Below, one piece after another: positions 55,628 to 64,000 of a stretch of DNA of 64,000 bases. The stretch's first letter is position 1. Every line of letters starts with the position of its first letter. The notes beneath the pieces are model-generated. The model ran no database searches, was not told the origin of the DNA, and worked only from the letters and a program-made list of their open reading frames with translations. Source of the DNA: Synechococcus sp. MIT S9220 (GTDB taxonomy: Bacteria > Cyanobacteriota > Cyanobacteriia > PCC-6307 > Cyanobiaceae); NCBI RefSeq assembly GCF_014304815.1, contig NZ_CP047958.1, positions 1,550,001 through 1,614,000 on the forward strand, in the 5' to 3' direction. The translations under genes and the position numbers were made by a program.

Positions 55628-55783
55628 TTATCTGCCAGCTGACCTTGTCGCATCCATGTCGCTTTTCAGCTCACAGCAGGGAAGTTGCTGGTGATACTGG
55701 GCGGGTTCACGCATCGCCCAGTACTCATCGACCACACCAAGAAGGTGAGCACCGATCCGAGTCAGCCATGACCGTATCTTCAT
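55628..55783 (-). CDS. Very small hypothetical protein (51 aa), tentative
   Basis: From ATG 55783 the frame gives MKIRSWLTRIGAHLLGVVDE, then YWAMREPAQYHQQLPCCELK and a short tail. The amphipathic first helix looks like a real protein; the extension to 55921 is low in complexity and unconvincing. The codon pattern is too short for certainty. Confidence 0.35.
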   Translation of the reverse strand: MKIRSWLTRIGAHLLGVVDEYWAMREPAQYHQQLPCCELKSDMDATRSAGR

Positions 55784-56167
55784 CCCTTCATCCTGCCGAA
55801 CAGAGGACGATTCAGCCACGGATGCCAGCCTGCCGGTCAGGGTTACTGAGTCTGCGATCGGACTCTGACTGTTCAATCCATTGCCTCCACTCCGAAGCTG
55901 TGGTTGGCGACACAGACTCAACCAGAGCGTTGTCGGTCCAGTAGTCGGGTGAATCGAGAATCCCCAGATGCAGGGGACAGGACGGGGCAGCCTTCACAAC
56001 CCACTCCTTCAGATTTGCTTAACCATGGCTCAGGTCTCGATTGCGATGCAACTGCGCGAAACACAGAAAATTCTGACGACCAGCCTGGCGCGAAGACCAA
56101 AGAAAACCTGGAGTAGGAGCCACTGAATAGGTCCTCTTCACACCCTTTCAGGAGGAGCTGCAGAAAC
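55784..56167. other. 384-bp stretch without a supported gene
   Basis: Short frames exist on both strands (for example 55904-56116 and 56024-56125 on the plus strand), but none has a convincing start, composition or fold. The last part must hold the promoter and ribosome-binding site of the choloylglycine-hydrolase-type gene. The Shine-Dalgarno AGGAGGAG is at 56150-56157. Confidence 0.5.
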
Positions 56168-57289
56168 GTGATGGCCTCAACGATGCAACGAGCCCTGGCC
56201 ATGGGGGTTGGTATCGGAATCGCCAGCGCCAGCATCGGCACAGCCTCCGCCTGCACAAGTTTCACCTTGAGAGGCAATGACGGTGGAATGGTGTATGGCC
56301 GAACCATGGAATTCGCCCAACCACTGAACAGCGAGGCCGTGCTGATCCAACGCGGCACCCTGATCCAAGGAGCCGGGCCATCAGGCCAGGAGGGGAGTGG
56401 TCTGAGTTGGACAAGCCGGTACGCGGTGATAGGCCTGAACGCCGTAGGAGTCAACGACGCGCTCGTCGATGGCATGAATGAGAAGGGAATGGCAGGAGGA
56501 TTGCTGTATTTCGAGGGCTACGCACAGTTTCAAAACGTTCCAGCCAATCAAAGCGATCGCTCGATTGCCAGCTGGCAATTACTCGCTTATGTCCTGAGCA
56601 ATTTTGAATCCATTGCCGAAGTCAAACAGTCGCTCCCGAGTGTTCTGGTGAATGGATCAGTCCTGCAGGCCTTTGGAAGAAGCGTTCCAATTCACATGAT
56701 CCTGCACGATCCCGAAGGCAACAGCCTCTCTGTGGAATACATCAAAGGGGAGCTGAACATGCTCGATAACCCGACCAATGTTTACACCAACTCCCCACCG
56801 CTTCCCTATCAACTGATTGCAGCAGGTAACTACGGCAACCTCAACGCCATGCCTCCGGAAGAGATCACCGTGAATGGGCTGGCATTACCTCCTGTCAGCG
56901 CAGGTGCAGGATTGCTGGGCTTACCAGGCGATTTCCTCTCCACATCAAGGTTTATCAAGGCATTGACCTTCAGCAGAAATGCACCCACCAATCTGAGTTC
57001 AGCCGAGCAGGTGGGGACAGCATTCCATCTGCTCAACCAATTCGATTTACCTCCGGGAAGCCAGGGCATTCCTGCTGGAGGCGGATTTGGAGGAGGTGGC
57101 TCGAAAGCCACCTATGAAATTACGGAGTGGTCAGTCGTCTCCGACCAGAAAAACGGCACCTATTCCATCAAAACGTTTGAGAATCCCGATATCAGACAGA
57201 TGCGCTTTGCAGATATGCCTCTATCGGGTGGAGCCATCAAAGTAATGGCACTTGATCAACCGCAAAAGATCACCATTCTGAGGCCTTAA
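56168..57289 (+). CDS. Secreted choloylglycine-hydrolase/penicillin-V-acylase-type amidase
   Basis: The 373-residue Ntn-hydrolase is a linear-amide C-N hydrolase of the CGH/PVA family. A signal peptide (MGVGIGIASASIGTASA, ending near residue 28) is followed directly by CTSFTLRGNDGG, in which the exposed Cys would be the N-terminal nucleophile. Further family segments are GRTMEF, AVIGLNAVGVNDALVDGMNEKGMA (key residues N, D, G) and PTNVYTNSP (catalytic Asn region). Substrates could be acylated amides such as N-acyl homoserine lactones, but this is inference. It starts at GTG 56168 or ATG 56171, behind a strong Shine-Dalgarno. It is probably periplasmic. Confidence 0.88.
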   Translation: MMASTMQRALAMGVGIGIASASIGTASACTSFTLRGNDGGMVYGRTMEFAQPLNSEAVLIQRGTLIQGAGPSGQEGSGLSWTSRYAVIGLNAVGVNDALVDGMNEKGMAGGLLYFEGYAQFQNVPANQSDRSIASWQLLAYVLSNFESIAEVKQSLPSVLVNGSVLQAFGRSVPIHMILHDPEGNSLSVEYIKGELNMLDNPTNVYTNSPPLPYQLIAAGNYGNLNAMPPEEITVNGLALPPVSAGAGLLGLPGDFLSTSRFIKALTFSRNAPTNLSSAEQVGTAFHLLNQFDLPPGSQGIPAGGGFGGGGSKATYEITEWSVVSDQKNGTYSIKTFENPDIRQMRFADMPLSGGAIKVMALDQPQKITILRP

Positions 57290-57423
57290 AAGAGGCTGAC
57301 GAGTTCTTTTTCAAGATTCAAGCCAAGAACACAGTGGCCCTGAAATTCCAGGGACCAATCAAGTTGCATCTCTACAAAATCAACTTCAAATACTGAAAAA
57401 AGAAAATCCAACTCAAATGCTGC

Positions 57424-57636
57424 TTATTCAGGCTGACGGGCCGCAGTGAGCACAGCCAGATAGAGATCTTCGTCAACCTCACGGATGTCGTACTCGGAGG
57501 GCATGGCGCCGTGATGATGTTCATGAACCACGGTCCAGCACATCCTCTCCAGGTCAGAGGGCGACGGTCCATAGAGCTCTCGAACTCTGGCCACCAGCGT
57601 CGTGACCAGAGTCGGGTTAACAGGGGTTCCATCCAC
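57424..57636 (-). CDS. Small hypothetical protein (70 aa)
   Basis: A well-formed helical protein, MDGTPVNPTLVTTLVARVRE, then DLERMCWTVVHEHHHGAMPS and EVDEDLYLAVLTAARQPE. The HEHHH cluster is notable and could bind metal, but no known metal-site pattern is complete. It is divergent from clpB across 143 bp. The larger overlapping minus-strand frame (to 57884) is a shadow. Confidence 0.65.
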   Translation of the reverse strand: MDGTPVNPTLVTTLVARVRELYGPSPSDLERMCWTVVHEHHHGAMPSEYDIREVDEDLYLAVLTAARQPE

Positions 57637-57779
57637 CTTGATCGCTGCATGATTCGGTGGACCCTACCGATCCGGATCGGTTGACCGCATGCTGGCGTGC
57701 AGACCGAACCAACTGGATCGGTTCCCCCTGGCTCGAGCAGGGATAAGACCCATACGGTGACAGCAGTACCAACGGACTC

Positions 57780-60395
57780 ATGCAACCCACGGCCGAACAA
57801 TTCACTGAGAAGGCCTGGGCCGCGATCCTCTCGGCCCAGAACCTGGCCCAGAAGCGACGCCATCAGCAACTGGAGACCGAACATCTGATGCTGGCACTTC
57901 TCGAACAGGACGGACTAGCCAGTCGCATTCTCGAAAAAGCCGGTGTGACGCCATCCGCTCTGCAGAGCAACCTGGAAGCCCATCTCAGTCAGCAACCGGC
58001 GCTGCAGTCTCCGCCGGAATCCGTTTACCTGGGTAAAGGTCTTAACGCCCTGCTGGATCGTTCCGAATCTCTCAAGCAGGGGTACGGAGACAGCTATATC
58101 TCCATCGAACACCTGCTGCTCGCATTAGCAGAGGATTCCCGCTGCGGACAACGCCTGCTCAGCCAGGTGGGTGCCGACGCCAAAGCCCTGAAAACCGCCA
58201 TTGATGCCGTGCGCGGCAGCCAGACCGTGACCGACCAAAACCCAGAAGCAACCTACGAATCACTAGAGAAATACGGACGTGATCTCACGGCGGCAGCCCG
58301 CGACGGCAAGCTTGATCCTGTGATCGGCCGCGACGAGGAGATCCGCCGCACCATTCAGATCCTCAGCCGCAGAACCAAGAACAACCCTGTGCTGATCGGC
58401 GAGCCGGGGGTTGGCAAGACCGCCATTGTCGAAGGCCTCGCTCAGCGCATCGTCAACGGCGATGTTCCTCAGGCGCTGCAGAACCGACAGCTCATCGCCC
58501 TCGACATGGGGGCCCTGATCGCCGGGGCCAAATATCGCGGCGAATTCGAGGAACGGCTCAAAGCGGTTCTCAAGGAAGTCACCGACTCCGAAGGACAGAT
58601 CGTTCTGTTCATCGATGAGATCCACACGGTGGTTGGGGCCGGCGCCGCAGGTGGCGCCATGGATGCAAGCAACTTGCTCAAACCGATGCTGGCTCGAGGT
58701 GAACTGCGCTGCATCGGCGCCACAACACTCGACGAACATCGTCAGCACATCGAAAAGGATCCAGCTCTGGAACGTCGCTTCCAGCAGGTGCTCGTAGACC
58801 AACCCTCGGTGGAGGACACGATCTCGATCCTGCGCGGACTGAAAGAACGCTACGAAGTGCACCACGGTGTTCGCATTGCCGACAGCGCACTGGTGGCTGC
58901 CGCCGTGCTCAGCAGCCGCTACATCGCCGACCGTTTTCTGCCGGATAAGGCCATCGATCTGGTGGATGAATCCGCCGCACGACTGAAGATGGAGATCACC
59001 TCCAAACCGGAGGAGATCGATGAAATCGATCGCAAGATCCTGCAACTTGAGATGGAGAAACTCTCGCTCGGCCGAGAATCCGATGCCGCCAGCCAGGAGC
59101 GGCTGGAGAAGCTCGAGCGAGAACTCGCGGAACTCTCGGAACAGCAGAGCACTCTCAATGCTCAATGGCAGCAGGAGAAGGGAGCGATTGATGAGCTCTC
59201 CAACCTCAAGGAAGAGATCGAGCGTGTGCAGCTGCAGGTGGACCAGGCCAAGCGCAATTATGACCTCAACAAGGCAGCTGAGCTTGAGTACGGAACACTG
59301 GCCACACTGCAGAAGCAGCTGGCAGAGAAAGAGGCCGCACTGAGCGAAGACGACGACAACGGTCAGGAGAAGTCGCTGCTGCGTGAGGAGGTCACCGAAG
59401 ACGACATCGCCGAGGTGATCGCCAAATGGACCGGTATTCCTGTGGCCAAGCTTGTGCAATCGGAGATGGCCAAGCTGCTCGGTCTCGAGAACCAGCTGCA
59501 CGAGCGAGTGGTGGGTCAGCAGCAGGCCGTCACCGCGGTCGCCGATGCGATTCAACGTTCACGTGCCGGGCTCAGTGATCCCCACAGACCGATCGCCAGT
59601 TTCCTGTTCCTCGGTCCCACCGGTGTTGGCAAAACCGAGCTGTCCAAGGCCCTGGCAGCACAGCTGTTTGACAGTGAAGACGCGATGGTTCGCATCGACA
59701 TGAGTGAATACATGGAGAAGCACACGGTCAGTCGTCTGATCGGTGCTCCTCCTGGATACGTCGGCTATGAGGCGGGAGGACAGCTCACTGAAGCCGTGCG
59801 CCGTCGCCCTTACGCCGTGATCCTGTTCGACGAAGTGGAAAAAGCGCACCCCGATGTGTTCAACGTGATGCTGCAGATCCTGGATGACGGTCGCGTCACC
59901 GATGGTCAGGGCAGAACAGTGGATTTCACCAATGCCGTGCTGATCCTCACCAGCAACATCGGCAGCCAGTCGATCCTGGATCTCGGCGGCGATGACGGGC
60001 AGCACGACGAAATGGAACGGCGGGTGAATGACGCCCTTCGCGGTCATTTCCGTCCTGAATTCCTCAATCGGCTCGATGATCAGATCATCTTCCACAGCCT
60101 GCGCAGAGACGAACTACGCCAGATCGTGAGTCTGCAGGTGAACCGCCTGCGTCAACGTCTCATGGAGCGCAAGCTCGGTCTGAGCATCAGCGACAACGCC
60201 ACCGATTGGCTTGCCAATGCTGGATATGACCCGGTGTACGGCGCCCGTCCGCTCAAGCGTGCCATCCAGCGTGAACTGGAAACACCAATTGCCAAAGCCA
60301 TTCTGGCCGGACGTTACGGCGACGGAGATGACGTCACTGTGGATGTGCAGCCGACCAGCGGCAACGAAGAGCAACTGAAACTGGTGCTGAGCTGA
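57780..60395 (+). CDS. clpB: ClpB disaggregase (Hsp104-type AAA+ chaperone)
   Basis: ClpB rescues aggregated proteins with DnaK. The 871-residue protein has the N-terminal Clp repeat domain (1-150), a first AAA+ module with Walker [18 protein letters not shown] (near 204) and Walker [11 protein letters not shown], and a middle coiled-coil domain (about 400-530, [20 protein letters not shown]). The second AAA+ module has Walker [18 protein letters not shown] and Walker [13 protein letters not shown]. The coiled coil marks it as ClpB rather than ClpC. A convergent hairpin terminator follows the stop. Confidence 0.97.
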   Translation: MQPTAEQFTEKAWAAILSAQNLAQKRRHQQLETEHLMLALLEQDGLASRILEKAGVTPSALQSNLEAHLSQQPALQSPPESVYLGKGLNALLDRSESLKQGYGDSYISIEHLLLALAEDSRCGQRLLSQVGADAKALKTAIDAVRGSQTVTDQNPEATYESLEKYGRDLTAAARDGKLDPVIGRDEEIRRTIQILSRRTKNNPVLIGEPGVGKTAIVEGLAQRIVNGDVPQALQNRQLIALDMGALIAGAKYRGEFEERLKAVLKEVTDSEGQIVLFIDEIHTVVGAGAAGGAMDASNLLKPMLARGELRCIGATTLDEHRQHIEKDPALERRFQQVLVDQPSVEDTISILRGLKERYEVHHGVRIADSALVAAAVLSSRYIADRFLPDKAIDLVDESAARLKMEITSKPEEIDEIDRKILQLEMEKLSLGRESDAASQERLEKLERELAELSEQQSTLNAQWQQEKGAIDELSNLKEEIERVQLQVDQAKRNYDLNKAAELEYGTLATLQKQLAEKEAALSEDDDNGQEKSLLREEVTEDDIAEVIAKWTGIPVAKLVQSEMAKLLGLENQLHERVVGQQQAVTAVADAIQRSRAGLSDPHRPIASFLFLGPTGVGKTELSKALAAQLFDSEDAMVRIDMSEYMEKHTVSRLIGAPPGYVGYEAGGQLTEAVRRRPYAVILFDEVEKAHPDVFNVMLQILDDGRVTDGQGRTVDFTNAVLILTSNIGSQSILDLGGDDGQHDEMERRVNDALRGHFRPEFLNRLDDQIIFHSLRRDELRQIVSLQVNRLRQRLMERKLGLSISDNATDWLANAGYDPVYGARPLKRAIQRELETPIAKAILAGRYGDGDDVTVDVQPTSGNEEQLKLVLS

Positions 60396-60884
60396 TCACT
60401 GACCCGATTGGTTCGCAGTGCCGAACCAATCGGGCAGAGCCTCATAACAAGCGCCATTTGCCTGGTTCTCACGCGCCTCCACTTTCCAGCAGCAGCTGCG
60501 GCCGGAATCACGTTCTTGCAACAGGGTGTTGGCCCAACCCCACACCAACCGCGCAGTGGCTTCCATCCCAACGTTGTCCATCACCCGCAGATCCAGAGCA
60601 CCTTGCTCATGCAGGGTCTGCCATTGCTGCATCAACGGATCATCAGCATTCACCAAAAAGGTGTGATCGAACTGGTGACTGAGCTGCTTCTCCAGGGGCC
60701 TGAGACTGGAGAAATCCACGACAAACCCACATGGGTCGAGGTGGGTCGCGGCGAACCACACGGTGAAACTACGGCTGTAGCCGTGGACAAATCGACAATG
60801 TCCTGGATGCTGCCACTGTCGATGGCAACAGGGGTACCCCTCGAAATGCTTGCTGCAGGTGTGACCAGCGGAGGGCAGAGGCAT
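60396..60884 (-). CDS. PTPS/QueD-like protein (6-carboxytetrahydropterin synthase family)
   Basis: The 162-residue protein aligns by eye with the PTPS/QueD family: [20 protein letters not shown], then [32 protein letters not shown] and [15 protein letters not shown]. In the usual zinc site HGH the last His is Tyr (VHGYS), so metal binding is altered. [13 protein letters not shown] matches the family's PT(S)EN..W helix. The product could be 6-carboxytetrahydropterin (queuosine) or another pterin. The ATG at 60884 is chosen; the upstream frame is cysteine-rich and unlike the family. It is convergent with clpB. Confidence 0.75.
   Translation of the reverse strand: MPLPSAGHTCSKHFEGYPCCHRQWQHPGHCRFVHGYSRSFTVWFAATHLDPCGFVVDFSSLRPLEKQLSHQFDHTFLVNADDPLMQQWQTLHEQGALDLRVMDNVGMEATARLVWGWANTLLQERDSGRSCCWKVEARENQANGACYEALPDWFGTANQSGQ
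60403..60434. terminator. Bidirectional hairpin between clpB and the QueD-like gene
   Basis: A perfect 13-bp stem (CCCGATTGGTTCG 60403-60415 / CGAACCAATCGGG 60422-60434) with a 6-nt loop lies 8 bp after the clpB stop. It is within the last codons of the convergent QueD-like gene. No long T-run follows on either strand, but the stem is long enough to stop or protect both transcripts. Confidence 0.7.
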
Positions 60885-60952
60885 CGGGCGGAGAAGAGGG
60901 ACGGCACTGCGGCAGGATTCTTCCTGTCTACATCTGCAGCACACGCAGACCG

Positions 60953-61621
60953 ATGCAGCCCCTCACCTCAGCCTTCATTGATCAGCTCCGTTTCAATGAC
61001 GCGGGCCTGATCCCCGCGATCGCCCAGGACTGGCTGGATGGTGCCGTGCTGATGGTGGCCTGGATGAACAGGCACTCCATCGACCTCACCCTGAGCAGCG
61101 GTGAGGTCCATTACTGGAGCCGCTCTCGCCAAGAGCTTTGGCACAAAGGCGCCACCAGCGGCCACACCCAGAAAGTGAGAAGCATCCGTTACGACTGTGA
61201 TGCGGATGTGATTTTGGTCTCGATCGAACAGACCGGTGATGTGGCCTGCCACACCGGCGCTCGCAGCTGCTTCTACGAAGACAGCGACCAGCGTGCCCCG
61301 GGCGGAGCTGACGCGCTTCCGCCTCCGGCGGATGCCTGCACGGAGTTGATGCGCGTGATCGAAGGCCGCCGAGATCACCCGGAGGAAGGCAGCTACACCA
61401 ACAAACTGCTGAAGGAAGGTGACAACAGCATCCTCAAAAAAATCGGGGAGGAGAGTGCGGAATTTGTAATGGCTTGCAAGGACGACAACGCCGACGAGAT
61501 CGCTGGAGAAGCGGCCGACATCCTCTTCCATCTGCAAGTGGCCCTAGCCCATCACGGTGTGAGCTGGCGCCAAGTGCAGGAAGTCTTGGCGGCCAGGCGT
61601 GGAGCCCCGCGCAGACATTGA
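60953..61621 (+). CDS. hisIE: Bifunctional phosphoribosyl-AMP cyclohydrolase / phosphoribosyl-ATP pyrophosphatase
   Basis: HisIE catalyses the second and third steps of histidine synthesis. The 222-residue protein carries the HisI domain (residues 1-110: [56 protein letters not shown], with metal Cys/His ligands in [10 protein letters not shown]). The HisE domain spans 125-215 ([20 protein letters not shown], then [14 protein letters not shown]). This is a standard fusion in cyanobacteria. The start is ATG 60953, divergent from the QueD-like gene with a 68-bp gap. Confidence 0.96.
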   Translation: MQPLTSAFIDQLRFNDAGLIPAIAQDWLDGAVLMVAWMNRHSIDLTLSSGEVHYWSRSRQELWHKGATSGHTQKVRSIRYDCDADVILVSIEQTGDVACHTGARSCFYEDSDQRAPGGADALPPPADACTELMRVIEGRRDHPEEGSYTNKLLKEGDNSILKKIGEESAEFVMACKDDNADEIAGEAADILFHLQVALAHHGVSWRQVQEVLAARRGAPRRH

Positions 61622-61637
61622 TCAAGATGGACGGGGA

Positions 61638-62285
61638 TCAAGGTGTGCAGGGAGACTCAGAACTGATCACCACTTCATCTCCAAGCTGCACCGTTTTGAG
61701 CAGGTCAGTCATCACCTTCTGATCCACGTTGATGCAGCCACCGGTGATCGACTGCCCCACCCGGCTGGGATCGTTAGTGCCATGAATCGCGAAGCTATAC
61801 CAACGGAATTTGCCGTCGTAAGTGTTGAAACGGAACGGCTGAGGCGTGGCAGGCACAGGCGCCAGGCTGATGTATCCATCGCCGTACTCCCCCGTTTCAC
61901 CATCACCCTTGAAATCGATTGAACTCATGTTGTGAAAGAGGTTCTCGCGCAGATAGGTCTCAGTCTTTCCGGACTCCTTCACCAAAGCGGGATCCATCAG
62001 GAAGCGATCCTTACTGAGGATGGCGTTCACGCGAAAGGTGCCCAGCGGAGTCCAGCCCTCTTCAAACGTTGTTCCAGCGCAGGCGATACCGTTGCGGCCG
62101 TAGCCAACCTTGAAGCGACGCTCTTCCCGTCCCTGATTGAGCTCTCCCGTGCTGGCGGAGGGATCGGCAGCATCCAACTGAATGCGAATGCTGTCTTTGG
62201 AGGTCCGTCCGTCTCTGGAAAGAGGGCCTGAGGAACCACATCCGGCAACCGAAACGAGCACAAAGCTCATGAGCAGTGAACGCAT
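61638..62285 (-). CDS. L,D-transpeptidase (YkuD) lipoprotein
   Basis: This 215-residue protein begins with a lipobox signal (MRSLLMSFVLVSVAGC; lipidated Cys at about residue 16). The C-terminal YkuD domain has SFAIHGTNDPSRVGQSITGG followed by CINVD, the conserved catalytic Cys of the HGT...S.GC.N pattern. Such enzymes crosslink peptidoglycan or attach proteins to it in the envelope. The start at 62285 is chosen; an ATG at 62270 would also keep the lipobox. It is convergent with hisIE (16 bp apart). Confidence 0.85.
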   Translation of the reverse strand: MRSLLMSFVLVSVAGCGSSGPLSRDGRTSKDSIRIQLDAADPSASTGELNQGREERRFKVGYGRNGIACAGTTFEEGWTPLGTFRVNAILSKDRFLMDPALVKESGKTETYLRENLFHNMSSIDFKGDGETGEYGDGYISLAPVPATPQPFRFNTYDGKFRWYSFAIHGTNDPSRVGQSITGGCINVDQKVMTDLLKTVQLGDEVVISSESPCTP

Positions 62286-62402
62286 CAGGCTGCGTGAGCA
62301 CAGCAAGGTCGCAATCCTCAAGTCCAGCAATCGATGACTGCAGGCAGCATGCCGAGTTTTGAGCGGCCTGTCAGAAGCTTGAAGCGTGCGTCAAAAGCAT
62401 CA

Positions 62403-63056
62403 TCATTGCTCTGCGGCATCGGCAGGATTGAAGGGCTCACCGAAACGGCTGGGCTGGTCACGCAACCAGTTCAGCGTGCTGCGATCCCCGGCGGATGGAG
62501 CGAGCACAGGCGAGGCTCCTTGCACCGGAGCAAGGGCATCAGCCGGATCAACGCTGTGCCCCCAGAGACCAAAGGCATGGCCCAACTCATGCAACGCGGT
62601 GGCCTGCAGGGACTGCGCCCTCAGCTCCGGCGAGACCAGCACGGTCACGCCTGGTTCCAGTCGCCAGATGTCTGCGCGACGCACTTCCAGCAGTTGCAGC
62701 ACAGCACGACCATTACTGGCTCTCCAGCCCCCCGCCAACTTGCGCCGCGGCGGCCGACGGCGTTCCACCCGAATGTGAGCACGGTTGCGATCACTCACCC
62801 GCGTGATCGGCAACAGAGGCATCCATTGACCCAAAGCAGCATCAATGGCATTCAGCCAGCGTCGCTCCCATCGATCCGCCAGCTCACCAGCAGCAGGCTC
62901 GACCCAGACACACCAGCGAGGCAGAGATGGAATCCCGAAAGCCGTGGTCGCCAAACGTGCCCCATATCCAGGTGCTGTTTCGGCAGCCGCAGCAATGAAG
63001 GGCTGACCATCCAGCTTGCGAACTTGCTGAACCGGTGGACAGGGGTCATCAAGCAT
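62403..63056 (-). CDS. Matrixin/zincin-type metallopeptidase-like protein
   Basis: The 217-residue protein has the extended zinc signature ATALHELGHAFGLWGHS (HExxHxxGxxH, residues about 152-168), with catalytic Glu and three His, as in M10 and related metzincins. A preceding TVLVSPELRAQS strand fits the edge strand of the fold. No signal peptide is visible, so an extracytoplasmic location is not supported by this start. Substrates are unknown. The next gene on the same strand (63069-63560) ends 12 bp before its start. Confidence 0.8.
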   Translation of the reverse strand: MLDDPCPPVQQVRKLDGQPFIAAAAETAPGYGARLATTAFGIPSLPRWCVWVEPAAGELADRWERRWLNAIDAALGQWMPLLPITRVSDRNRAHIRVERRRPPRRKLAGGWRASNGRAVLQLLEVRRADIWRLEPGVTVLVSPELRAQSLQATALHELGHAFGLWGHSVDPADALAPVQGASPVLAPSAGDRSTLNWLRDQPSRFGEPFNPADAAEQ

Positions 63057-63068
63057 CGAACTCGTTAC

Positions 63069-63560
63069 TCAAGCAGCGGGAAGACCAACACCCCTGGCCA
63101 TCAGTGTGGCGAGCATCGGAACCAGGGCAAATCCCACCAGCTCCACATTGATGATCCAGCCAAGACGGGTTGCTAGCGCCTCGCCCACCTTGGGCAACTC
63201 GCCCTTGCGGAGCGGAAGTGCCCAGAGGATGTAGGTGACAGTGGGATAGAGCGACAGCCCACCCACACTCAGATAAAGGCCGACTTTCCACCAAAACAGT
63301 GGGTTTTCGGTGTAAAACTCGCTGCCCTGACCGAAATAGAGCACCCGCAGAATTCCAGTCACCAGCAGAGCCAGTGCTGCAATTCCGTAAATGATGTCGG
63401 TGATCACCATGGCCGTGGCAGTCCTGCGATCCGGATCAGGACGAATCAGCCGGCGCTCCACCACCAATGCTGCGAAGCAGAGCATGAAGCTCAGGTAGTG
63501 GACGTAAGCCACTCCAGCACTCTTGGCAATCTCCGGAGTCAGCGCAGAGGCCAGCAACAT
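63069..63560 (-). CDS. DUF2214 family membrane protein
   Basis: The 163-residue protein has four membrane helices: VAYVHYLSFMLCFAALVVER (first helix, with the His usual in DUF2214), then DIIYGIAALALLVTGILRVL, WWKVGLYLSVGGLSLYPTVT and a final one (WIINVELVGFALVPMLATLM). This family resembles cytochrome-b561-like four-helix proteins; function is unknown. It is upstream of the zincin gene on the same strand and may be co-transcribed with it. Confidence 0.8.
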   Translation of the reverse strand: MLLASALTPEIAKSAGVAYVHYLSFMLCFAALVVERRLIRPDPDRRTATAMVITDIIYGIAALALLVTGILRVLYFGQGSEFYTENPLFWWKVGLYLSVGGLSLYPTVTYILWALPLRKGELPKVGEALATRLGWIINVELVGFALVPMLATLMARGVGLPAA

Positions 63561-63802
63561 GAGCTCGAATCATTTGTTGCTGGCGACAGTAGCGGCTGAG
63601 AGGAAGCCTGCGTCGCTTTCACGGGGAAGGTCTGCACAACCAATTCAAGGCAAATATGAAGCGAAACGAATCACACTATGAACAAAACTTGAATTCGGTA
63701 CAAATTCAGAATTACGTCTGAAATGTGAATTCCGCAGTCTTCATTACACGCACCAAATAAAAAGGCTTTCGCCCTAGGTTCAATAAACCTGGCAACCATG
63801 TG

Positions 63803-64000
63803 ATGGTGAGTTCACTGAGTGCATTTCTAGGCGAAATCGGCAGACATCAACTATTGACTCCTGAACAGGAGTTAACGATGGGGCGCAAAGTTCAAGCGAT
63901 GGTCGCTCTGAACGAGCGCTGTCAGCTTGCCGGCGGAAGTGGACCCGCATGTGTTTACAACGATGAAGAGAAGCGGACGATTAAGCGGGGAGAAAGAGCC
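63803..64000 (+). CDS. Group-2 sigma-70-type RNA polymerase sigma factor, C-terminus off the window
   Basis: The frame starts MVSSLSAFLGEIGRHQLLTP and continues with EQELTMGRKVQAMVALNERC, region 1.2 of sigma-70 factors, then runs to the window edge (66 residues). Lack of a long N-terminal region 1.1 suggests a group-2 alternative sigma factor rather than the primary SigA. The ~240-bp AT-rich gap upstream (63561-63802) probably holds its promoter and a long leader. Confidence 0.85.
   Translation, partial: MVSSLSAFLGEIGRHQLLTPEQELTMGRKVQAMVALNERCQLAGGSGPACVYNDEEKRTIKRGERA

Noticed and set aside
58263-59555. 430-codon minus-strand frame inside clpB
   Set aside because: It is fully antisense to the AAA+ coding sequence and the product has no recognisable domain.

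Overview
The window comes from a marine picocyanobacterium, most likely a Synechococcus of the phycoerythrin-rich marine lineage. The evidence is the set of cyanobacterial genes: psbA, petE, petJ, ndhD, a high-light-inducible protein, ycf51, hemE, glgB and DUF2605/DUF1824-type proteins. A type IV chromatic acclimation (CA4) island points the same way. Genes are dense, with short gaps and many 1-4 bp start/stop overlaps. I found no tRNA, rRNA, CRISPR array or insertion sequence.

Layout. 1-5.8 kb: a cut-off FAD oxidoreductase, a two-gene operon of very small proteins, an SDR, a Trp-rich protein, a methyltransferase, a carotenoid-desaturase/isomerase-type enzyme and a rhomboid protease. 5.2-8.7 kb: an AT-richer accessory stretch of small membrane, secreted or lipoprotein genes without recognisable function. 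8.8-14.2 kb: nth-thiD, hli, a PfkB kinase, a HIT protein and a GapA-like NAD-type glyceraldehyde-3-phosphate dehydrogenase (gap1). 14.2-18.8 kb: a CA4-A-type island with an MpeZ-type phycobilin lyase, a 55-residue FciC-like regulator, tandem AraC-type regulators (FciA/FciB) and a divergent Nif11-like gene. 19-20.1 kb: psbA encoding a D1:1-type (Gln130) protein with its own terminator and a three-copy 11-bp-phased repeat upstream. 20.3-34.6 kb: core metabolism (trpS, thrS, glk, thrB, ndhD, an M3 peptidase). 34.6-44.7 kb: a minus-strand block of membrane and hydrolase genes, folB, proA, a ROK kinase and a very large TamB-like protein. 44.8-53.8 kb: ycf51, a DUF4332 protein, a CocE-type hydrolase, glgB, hemE, an SDR, then petE and petJ. 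53.8-57.7 kb: another patch of very small genes around a secreted choloylglycine-hydrolase-type enzyme. 57.8-64 kb: clpB, a QueD/PTPS-like protein, hisIE, an L,D-transpeptidase lipoprotein, a zincin, a DUF2214 protein and the start of a group-2 sigma factor.

How the genes fit together. The CA4 island is the most notable system. AraC-type regulators of this kind set the blue/green state, and the lyase-isomerase changes the phycourobilin:phycoerythrobilin ratio on phycoerythrin. No phycobilisome structural gene is in this window, so here the island is separate from the rod gene cluster and lies between gap1 and psbA. petE and petJ sit side by side and encode the two alternative lumenal electron carriers. 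glk, the ROK kinase, gap1 and glgB cover glucose, glycolytic and glycogen metabolism. Functions are assigned by reading the protein sequences; no database search was run.
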